This document shows, piece by piece, positions 6,649 to 11,168 of a stretch of 11,168 bases of DNA; the first letter of the stretch is position 1; every line of letters begins with the position of its first letter. A model generated the notes under the pieces. That model ran no database searches. It saw nothing but the letters and a program-made list of their open reading frames with translations, and was not told where the DNA came from. Origin of the DNA: Verrucomicrobiales bacterium (GTDB taxonomy: Bacteria > Verrucomicrobiota > Verrucomicrobiia > Verrucomicrobiales > SKLO01). The stretch lies in NCBI GenBank assembly GCA_007123195.1, contig SKLO01000624.1:1-11168 (forward strand), written 5' to 3'. Both the position numbers and the translations under genes were made by a program.

Positions 6649-7929
6649 ATGAAGCACACACTCAACCAACTCGATCCCCTGACCCGGCGCTCGTTCATCG
6701 AGAAGTCCGCCAAGTCAGCCCTGGGCGTCAGCCTGATGGGCGGCATCCTCGGCCACAAGACCGCTGCCATGGCCAACGTGGGCCCCGGCAAGGCCAAGCA
6801 CGTGATCTACCTGTTCATGAATGGGGGCATCACCCACCTGGACACCTTCGATCCGAAGACCGACTCCGAGGTCAAGGGCCCCACCACCCCGATCAGCACC
6901 AGTGCCGACGGCGTGCAAATCGCCCAATACCTGCCGGAGATGGCCAAGCAGATGCACCACTGCACCATCATCCGCTCGATGAATTCGCACACCGGCGTTC
7001 ACGAGTCGGGCCAATACATCATGCGCACGGCCTACAACCAGCGCGGCACCATCACCCACCCGTCCCTCGGACCGTTGGCTCAGCGCCTGCTTGGCAAGAC
7101 CGAAAGCCGCCTGCCGGACTCAGTCAACATCGGCTCCGGTGGCGGTCACCCGGGTGCCGGCTTCCTGCCGCCGGCCATGTCCCCGATCCCGATCGGCGAC
7201 CCTTCCCGCGGCCTGCAGAACGCCCGTCCGCTGACCACCCAGAGCCAGTTCGATCAGCGCATCCGTCTGATGAACGAGTTCGACGCCACGTTCCGCGAGC
7301 GCTTCCCGCACGACGACGTCAAGGCCTATACCGAATTCTACGACGAGACTCTGAACCTGCTTCAGGGCGAGGACATGCTGGCGTTCGACATCACTCAGGA
7401 GCCGCAGAACGTCCGCGAGCGCTACGGCAACGACCGCTTCGGCCAAGGCTGCATGCTGGCCCGTCGCCTGGTCGAGCACGGCGTGCGCTTCATCGAGGTG
7501 GAATACGGCGGCTGGGACATGCACAACCAGATCGACGGAGGCATGCGTAACCGTGCCCCGGTGCTCGATCGCGGCATGGCCACCCTCATCGCCGACCTGG
7601 ACGAGCGCGGTCTCTTGGACGAGACCATGGTCGTGCTCGGCTCCGAGTTCGGCCGCACCCCGCGCGTCAACCAGAACGCCGGTCGTGACCACCACCCGCG
7701 CGCCTTCAGCACCGTGTTCGCCGGCGGCGGCGTCAAGGGCGGTTTCGTCCTCGGCTCCACCGACGCCCGCGCCTACTCGGTCACCGATCGCCAGGTGTCG
7801 GTCCAGGACTTCATCGCCACCGTCGGTTACGGCATGGGCATGGACACCGAGGAGGTGATCTACTCGCCCTCCGGCCGCCCGTTCACCGTGGGCGACAGCG
7901 GCAAGCCCGCCACCGAGATCTTCGCCTGA
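6649..7929 (+). CDS. DUF1501 family protein, Tat-exported
   Basis: This encodes a 426-residue protein of the DUF1501 family, related in fold to the alkaline phosphatase/sulfatase superfamily. The N-terminus carries a twin-arginine signal, LTRRSFIEKSA (Arg13-Arg14), followed by a hydrophobic stretch and a likely cut after AMA at residue 42, so the protein is predicted to cross the membrane folded. Family landmarks follow in order: YLFMNGGITHLDTFDPK (54-70), RSMNSHTGVHESGQY (109-123), GGWDMHN (287-293), GSEFGRTPR (331-339) and GRDHHP (345-350). Asp, His and Asn residues in these motifs suggest metal binding, but no substrate is established for the family. It follows the DUF1549/DUF1553 gene by 194 bp on the same strand, the usual partnership, and is closed by a strong terminator at 8001-8028. 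The ATG at 6649 is preceded by AGAAAGACC, a poor ribosome binding site. Confidence 0.92.
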   Translation: MKHTLNQLDPLTRRSFIEKSAKSALGVSLMGGILGHKTAAMANVGPGKAKHVIYLFMNGGITHLDTFDPKTDSEVKGPTTPISTSADGVQIAQYLPEMAKQMHHCTIIRSMNSHTGVHESGQYIMRTAYNQRGTITHPSLGPLAQRLLGKTESRLPDSVNIGSGGGHPGAGFLPPAMSPIPIGDPSRGLQNARPLTTQSQFDQRIRLMNEFDATFRERFPHDDVKAYTEFYDETLNLLQGEDMLAFDITQEPQNVRERYGNDRFGQGCMLARRLVEHGVRFIEVEYGGWDMHNQIDGGMRNRAPVLDRGMATLIADLDERGLLDETMVVLGSEFGRTPRVNQNAGRDHHPRAFSTVFAGGGVKGGFVLGSTDARAYSVTDRQVSVQDFIATVGYGMGMDTEEVIYSPSGRPFTVGDSGKPATEIFA

Positions 7930-8000
7930 TCCAATCCCGCGGTTCCGACCGCTGGACGCCATCGCGAAAATCAACACCAGCTCCAACATCTCAACCAGGA

Positions 8001-8028
8001 GGGGTCGACCGCAAGGTCGGCCCCTTTT
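8001..8028 (+). terminator. Rho-independent terminator after the DUF1501 gene
   Basis: GGGGTCGACC (8001-8010) pairs with GGTCGGCCCC (8015-8024), ten pairs with one G-T wobble, around a GCAA tetraloop of the stable GNRA type. TTTT follows at 8025-8028, with more T-rich sequence to 8037. It ends the DUF1549/DUF1553-DUF1501 unit. Confidence 0.93.
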
Positions 8029-8178
8029 GCGTTTGTTCGTTTCGGTTCAAAACCTGGCTGAGATGTATCCGAGCCTCACCGGCCCGGAAAATCAGCCGCC
8101 GGATAGCCCGGACCTGGCGCGGAAACATATTCGTTCCCTGGCCCGCCTGCGCGGGTTGAACGTCCTTTGCCGGGGAAC

Positions 8179-8233
8179 CCGGTGGTGTCCTTCGCTCAAC
8201 CACCGGCTACCACCTGTGATGCCTCCGGCATCA
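8179..8233. repeat. Two-hairpin REP-like intergenic element
   Basis: CCGGTGGT (8179-8186) and ACCACCGG (8199-8206) form an 8-bp perfect stem with a 12-base loop; ten bases on, TGATGCC (8217-8223) and GGCATCA (8227-8233) form a 7-bp perfect stem around TCC. Two compact hairpins in tandem are typical of REP/BIME-like elements. From memory, similar hairpin pairs are frequent between genes in Planctomycetes and Verrucomicrobia; I cannot confirm copies elsewhere in this genome. The flanking part 8029-8178 shows only minor GC-rich inverted repeats and no gene. Confidence 0.55.
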
Positions 8234-8307
8234 GTCCCGGCTACCTATGCTCTGTCCGCGCCACCACCGCCCACCGCCGGACGATCCTTCCGCGCTCCAT
8301 GGGCAGG

Positions 8308-8334
8308 GCAGACAGGAATGTCTACCTCACTCTG
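8308..8334 (+). repeat. 27-bp dispersed element, copy A
   Basis: The stretch begins GCAGACAGGAATGTCTAC and contains AGACA and TGTCT facing each other around GGAA. The same 27-bp sequence occurs on the opposite strand at 11076-11102, matching at 23 of 27 positions. The two copies bracket the lpxC/fabZ-lpxA genes. Confidence 0.65.
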
Positions 8335-8350
8335 CCTGCCGGCGATTGGC

Positions 8351-8420
8351 TGACCCCTGACCCCTGACCCCCGCCCACCGCCCACCGCCCACTGCCCACT
8401 GCCCACTGCCCACTGACTCC
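8351..8420 (+). repeat. Heptamer tandem array of ten units upstream of lpxC/fabZ
   Basis: Ten consecutive 7-bp units fill these 70 bases: TGACCCC three times, CGCCCAC three times, TGCCCAC three times, then TGACTCC. The variants sit in blocks, which suggests growth by slippage or unequal exchange. The array ends five bases before the -35 box of the lpxC/fabZ promoter. It resembles the short tandem heptanucleotide repeats known from cyanobacteria in design, not in sequence. Confidence 0.9.
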
Positions 8421-8425
8421 CCCTC

Positions 8426-8454
8426 TTGACCCGAACCCGCTCCCCGTTTATCGA
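8426..8454 (+). promoter_or_regulatory. Sigma70-like promoter of lpxC/fabZ-lpxA
   Basis: TTGACC (8426-8431) and TATCGA (8449-8454) lie exactly 17 bp apart, the optimal spacing. Transcription would begin near 8461, leaving about 15 bases before the ATG at 8476, with no Shine-Dalgarno sequence in them. This is the best promoter match in the window. Confidence 0.55.
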
Positions 8455-8475
8455 AACGTCCCGTTTCACTTCGCC

Positions 8476-9792
8476 ATGGCCGCCATTCAACAACAGCGCA
8501 CCCTTGCCGCCTCCGCCAGCCTCGCCGGCACTTCCCTGCACACCGGCCAATCGGTCACCCTGACCATGAAACCCGCGCCGGTGGATCATGGCATCAAGTT
8601 TCGCCGCACCGACCTCGACGACCAGCCGTTCATCCCCGCCCGGGTCGACCGCGTGCAGATGGTTGAGCGCGCCACCACCCTTGCCGAGGGCAGCGTCAAG
8701 GTCCACACCGTCGAGCACGTCATCTCGGCACTGGTCGGCATGGGGGTCGACAACGCCCTGATTGAGATGGACGCCAACGAGCCGCCGATCGGCGACGGCT
8801 CCGCCCTGCCCTACGTGCAGTGCATCCACAAGGCCGGCATCGTCGAGCAGGACGCCCTGCGCGAGGTGTTTGAAATCCGCGAGCCCATCCACCTTGAGAC
8901 CAGAACCGGGTCCATCCTCACCGTGGTGCCTGACAAGAGCTTCCGGATCTCCTGCACCCAGGTGGGCAACGACGGCCGCTTCACCCAGTTCAACTCGTTC
9001 GAGATCACCCCGGAGACCTACCAGAAGGAAATCGCCCCGGCACGCACTTTCGTGTTCTACGAGGATGTCGAGCCCCTGCTCAGCAAGGGCCTCATCAAGG
9101 GCGGCTCGCTTGAGAACGCCATCGTCATCCGCGGTGATTCCGTCATGAGCAAGGAGCCGATGCGTTTCGAGGACGAGTTCGTGCGCCACAAAATCCTCGA
9201 CATTATCGGTGACCTCGCCCTCAGCGGCAAGCGCCTCATGGGCCATGTCATCGCCGTCAAGCCCGGCCACGGCCCCAACACCGAGTTCGCCCGCCGCCTG
9301 GTGCAGGAATACCAGAGCCTGCGCGCCATGGTGCCGCCAATGGAAATTCCCACCGGAGAGGCCGTGCTCGACATCAACGAGGTCATGCGCCTGCTGCCCC
9401 ACCGCTACCCCTTTCTCATGGTCGACCGAATCGTCGGCTTCGAAGGCGAGAACAAGTGCACGGGGGTCAAAAGCGTCACCATCAACGAGCCCTACTTCCA
9501 GGGCCACTTCCCGGGCCACCCGATCATGCCCGGCGTGCTCCAGCTTGAGGCCATGGCCCAGGTCGCCAGCATCATGGTGCTGCGCCGCCCTGAGTTTCAA
9601 GGCATGATCGGCTACTTCATGAGTGCCGACAACGTCAAGTTCCGCCGCCCCGTGATGCCGGGTGACATGCTCTTCATCGAGGGTGAACTGATCAAGACCC
9701 GCAGCAGCATCGCCGTCGCCCGCGGTCGATGCGTGGTCAACAATGAAACCGTCTCCGAGGCCGACCTGAAGTTCAGTCTGGTGCCGCGCTGA
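8476..9792 (+). CDS. lpxC/fabZ: Bifunctional UDP-3-O-acyl-N-acetylglucosamine deacetylase / 3-hydroxyacyl-ACP dehydratase (LpxC-FabZ fusion)
   Basis: The 438-residue protein joins two cytosolic enzymes. Residues 1 to about 290 are LpxC, the zinc-dependent deacetylase of the first committed step of lipid A synthesis: HTVEH with zinc ligand His81, PARTF with Thr191, RHKILDIIGD with zinc ligands His238 and Asp242, and the catalytic-base region GHGPNTEF with His265. Numbering from Thr191 on coincides with E. coli LpxC. Residues about 291-438 are FabZ, which dehydrates 3-hydroxyacyl-ACP in fatty-acid elongation: LPHRYPFLMVDR (308-319), the catalytic His344 in GHFPGHP, and Glu358 in LEAMAQ. Both halves keep their catalytic residues. 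The two enzymes compete for the 3-hydroxyacyl-ACP branch point, so fusion fixes their ratio. Such fusions are known from Bacteroidetes and occur in Verrucomicrobia. lpxA follows after 38 bp, clearly in the same operon. Confidence 0.97.
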   Translation: MAAIQQQRTLAASASLAGTSLHTGQSVTLTMKPAPVDHGIKFRRTDLDDQPFIPARVDRVQMVERATTLAEGSVKVHTVEHVISALVGMGVDNALIEMDANEPPIGDGSALPYVQCIHKAGIVEQDALREVFEIREPIHLETRTGSILTVVPDKSFRISCTQVGNDGRFTQFNSFEITPETYQKEIAPARTFVFYEDVEPLLSKGLIKGGSLENAIVIRGDSVMSKEPMRFEDEFVRHKILDIIGDLALSGKRLMGHVIAVKPGHGPNTEFARRLVQEYQSLRAMVPPMEIPTGEAVLDINEVMRLLPHRYPFLMVDRIVGFEGENKCTGVKSVTINEPYFQGHFPGHPIMPGVLQLEAMAQVASIMVLRRPEFQGMIGYFMSADNVKFRRPVMPGDMLFIEGELIKTRSSIAVARGRCVVNNETVSEADLKFSLVPR

Positions 9793-9830
9793 CCCCGGCC
9801 CGAGCCACCATCCCGGTCCGCCTCACCGCC

Positions 9831-10613
9831 ATGAACCCGTCCACCAGCATCCATCCCACTGCCGTGGTCCATCCCTCGGTCCAGCTCGGCGAAGGCGTCG
9901 AGATCGGGCCCTACTGCGTGATCCACGAGGGCGTGGTGCTGGGCGACCGCTGCTGGCTGCAGAACCACGTCACCCTCTGCGGTCCCAGCCGGATCGGTGC
10001 CGACAACCGCTTCCACGCCTTTGCTTCGGTGGGGCAGCGCAGCCAGGACCTCAAGTATCAGGGCGAGCCCACCCACCTTGAGGTGGGCGACCGCAACACC
10101 TTCCGCGAATTCGTCACTGTCAATCGCGGCACCGCCCCCGGTTCCACCACCCGCATTGGCAGCCACGGCCACTTCCTGGCCTACAGTCACATCGCCCACG
10201 ACTGCGCCGTCGGCGACCACGTCATCTTCTCCAACAACGGCACCCTCGCCGGCCACGTCGAGGTCGGCGATCACGTCGTCATCGGCGGCCTCACCGCCAT
10301 CCATCAGTTCTGCCGGATCGGTGCCCATGCCATCACCGGCGGCTGCTCCAAGATTGTTCAGGACGTGCCGCCCTACATGATCGCCGACGGCAATCCGGCC
10401 GTGGTCCGCGGCGTCAACCAGGTTGGTCTCCAGCGCCGCGGGTTCGACGACGAATCCGTGCGTCGCCTGCGCGAGGCCCACCGTCTGATCTGGCGCGGCG
10501 GCAAGAACACCAGTCAGGCGCTTGAGGAACTCCGTGCATGGCCCGATCCCGACCAGGCCCTTGACCTCCTCATCAACTTCATCTCCACCACCCAGCGCGG
10601 CATCGTGCGCTGA
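9831..10613 (+). CDS. lpxA: UDP-N-acetylglucosamine O-acyltransferase (LpxA)
   Basis: LpxA transfers a 3-hydroxyacyl chain from ACP to UDP-GlcNAc, the first reaction of lipid A synthesis, just before LpxC. The 260-residue length is normal (E. coli 262). The N-terminal two thirds are hexapeptide repeats of a left-handed beta-helix, and the last 65 or so residues form the helical C-terminal domain. The catalytic His123 sits in SHIAHDCAVGD, equivalent to E. coli His125. GGCSKIVQDVPPYMIADGNP (170-189) and LQRRGF (200-205) match the family's acyl and nucleotide binding regions. Gly171 corresponds to E. coli Gly173, the acyl-length ruler; a glycine there permits long chains, whereas a bulky residue shortens them, so a C14-like chain is possible. 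The gene follows lpxC/fabZ by 38 bp. A product of LpxA is the substrate of LpxC, and FabZ draws on the same acyl-ACP pool. CGCC precedes the ATG; no Shine-Dalgarno sequence is seen. Confidence 0.97.
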   Translation: MNPSTSIHPTAVVHPSVQLGEGVEIGPYCVIHEGVVLGDRCWLQNHVTLCGPSRIGADNRFHAFASVGQRSQDLKYQGEPTHLEVGDRNTFREFVTVNRGTAPGSTTRIGSHGHFLAYSHIAHDCAVGDHVIFSNNGTLAGHVEVGDHVVIGGLTAIHQFCRIGAHAITGGCSKIVQDVPPYMIADGNPAVVRGVNQVGLQRRGFDDESVRRLREAHRLIWRGGKNTSQALEELRAWPDPDQALDLLINFISTTQRGIVR

Positions 10614-10830
10614 CCGGCTCGGCCGTTGGTCCCGTCGCCGCCAATCCCACCACCCTCCACCCGGGTCCGCCTGGGTCCGGCCCCGGGCAGTCTCCATCTT
10701 CCGCGGCCTGTTCCACAAAAAGAAGACCAAGGGCCGCTCCTGGCACCGGGGGCGTTCGTCCGGGGCTCGAAAGCCCGGGAGCCAACGGCTTCTCGCTGCC
10801 GTTGCCAGCGCGAAGCACCCCGCGGAATTG
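10614..10830. other. Non-coding stretch after lpxA with two hairpins
   Basis: I see no credible gene here. Two inverted repeats stand out: GGGCT (10763-10767) with AGCCC (10772-10776) around CGAA, and CAACGGC (10783-10789) with GCCGTTG (10798-10804) around an eight-base loop. Neither is followed by a T-run, so no clear intrinsic terminator ends the lpx operon; the hairpins may still stabilise the 3' end of the mRNA. The remaining intergenic sequence, 10909-11075, also shows no gene or strong structure. Confidence 0.5.
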
Positions 10831-10908
10831 CCACCCCGCGGGTAGACCCCGCGGGCAGACCCCGCGAGCAGACCCCGCGGGCAGACCCCGCGGGCAGACC
10901 CCGCGGGG
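10831..10908 (+). repeat. 13-bp tandem repeat, six units
   Basis: Six head-to-tail 13-bp units follow the consensus AGACCCCGCGGGC. The first unit begins CC instead of AG, the third has CGCGAGC, and the last ends in G. Each intact unit carries the palindrome CCCGCGGG, so the array can fold into many alternative hairpins. The 13-bp period is not a multiple of three and shifts frame at each unit, which argues against coding on either strand. Confidence 0.9.
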
Positions 10909-11075
10909 TAGGGCGAGGCGTCCCTGCCGAGCCGCGCAGGCCAAACGACCTCCTTTCGCCCTTACGTCCCGCACACCAAACCGCCCGCGTTTTGCCCGCG
11001 AAGAGCCAAAGCCCCCCACCAACCCCTCACCTTTCCGTAGGCGGGATAGCGGTGCGACGGTTGGGCAGGCGCGGT

Positions 11076-11102
11076 CAGTGTGGAGTAGACATTCTTGTCT
11101 GC
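11076..11102 (-). repeat. 27-bp dispersed element, copy B (inverted relative to copy A)
   Basis: Read on the minus strand this begins GCAGACAAGAATGTCTAC and matches copy A (8308-8334) at 23 of 27 positions. On the + strand it forms a strong hairpin at 11083-11104: GAGTAGACA pairs with TGTCTGCTC, nine pairs with one wobble, around TTCT. The conserved core is the hairpin, which suggests selection or mobilisation of the folded form. Confidence 0.65.
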
Positions 11103-11168
11103 TCGCGACACCCCCCGACGGCGTGCCCACGGCCTCGCCCCTTGGAGGATCGAGTGGCTTCCCCCGCG

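Noticed and set aside
8027..8353. 108-codon + strand frame between the DUF1501 and lpxC genes
   Set aside because: It starts inside the terminator tail and consists of repeat-derived sequence; no domain and no ribosome binding site.
8351..8420. CRISPR-like array
   Set aside because: The 7-bp units are directly adjacent with no spacers, as are the 13-bp units at 10831-10908, and no cas gene is present.
8245..9600. Minus-strand open frame of 451 codons opposite lpxC/fabZ
   Set aside because: This is a shadow of the lpxC/fabZ coding sequence that also runs through the heptamer array; composition is biased and no motif is present.
10579..11130. Minus-strand open frame of 183 codons through the 13-bp repeats, with an AGGAGGT-like sequence near 10948-10957
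   Set aside because: The frame crosses a non-triplet tandem repeat, has no domain, and the nearest possible start (TTG) is only about three bases from the SD-like match, too close to work.

Overview
This GC-rich window has the look of a PVC-superphylum chromosome, most likely Verrucomicrobiota. The indications are an LpxC-FabZ fusion next to lpxA (a Gram-negative lipid A maker), a DUF1549/DUF1553 secreted protein paired with a Tat-type DUF1501 protein (a pairing typical of Planctomycetes and Verrucomicrobia), and gene starts that lack Shine-Dalgarno sequences. All eight genes lie on the + strand. The phylum is an inference; there is no rRNA or other decisive marker here.

Layout. (1) 3-782: the 3' part of a TraR/DksA-like gene with a long Lys/Ala/Pro-rich N-terminal tail and a zinc finger that has lost three of its four ligands; its start lies before the window. 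(2) 1048-1510: rpmG (L33) and rpsR (S18), both without zinc-ribbon cysteines, closed by a strong intrinsic terminator at 1679-1714. (3) 1780-4078: folE2 (GTP cyclohydrolase IB, first step towards folate or pterins), then an enolase-superfamily enzyme of unknown substrate. (4) 4295-7929: a secreted SHD1-DUF1549-DUF1553 protein with a CxxCH motif and a DUF1501 protein, ended by a textbook terminator at 8001-8028. (5) 8029-8475: a gene-free stretch built of repeats (a two-hairpin REP-like unit, a 27-bp dispersed element, a 10-unit heptamer array) that runs into a good sigma70-like promoter. (6) 8476-10613: lpxC/fabZ and lpxA. (7) 10614-11168: a second gene-free stretch with hairpins, a 13-bp tandem repeat and an inverted copy of the 27-bp element.

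How the genes fit together. LpxC-FabZ and LpxA make the first lipid A intermediates and tie them to fatty-acid elongation. The first four genes share a property that may or may not be meaningful: each is a zinc-sparing or zinc-less version of a protein that often binds zinc. No Zur-like operator is visible. I found no clearly new defence, mobile or biosynthetic system. The most interesting material is the zinc-less gene group, the histone-H1-like tail on the DksA-like protein, and the repeat families around the lpx genes.
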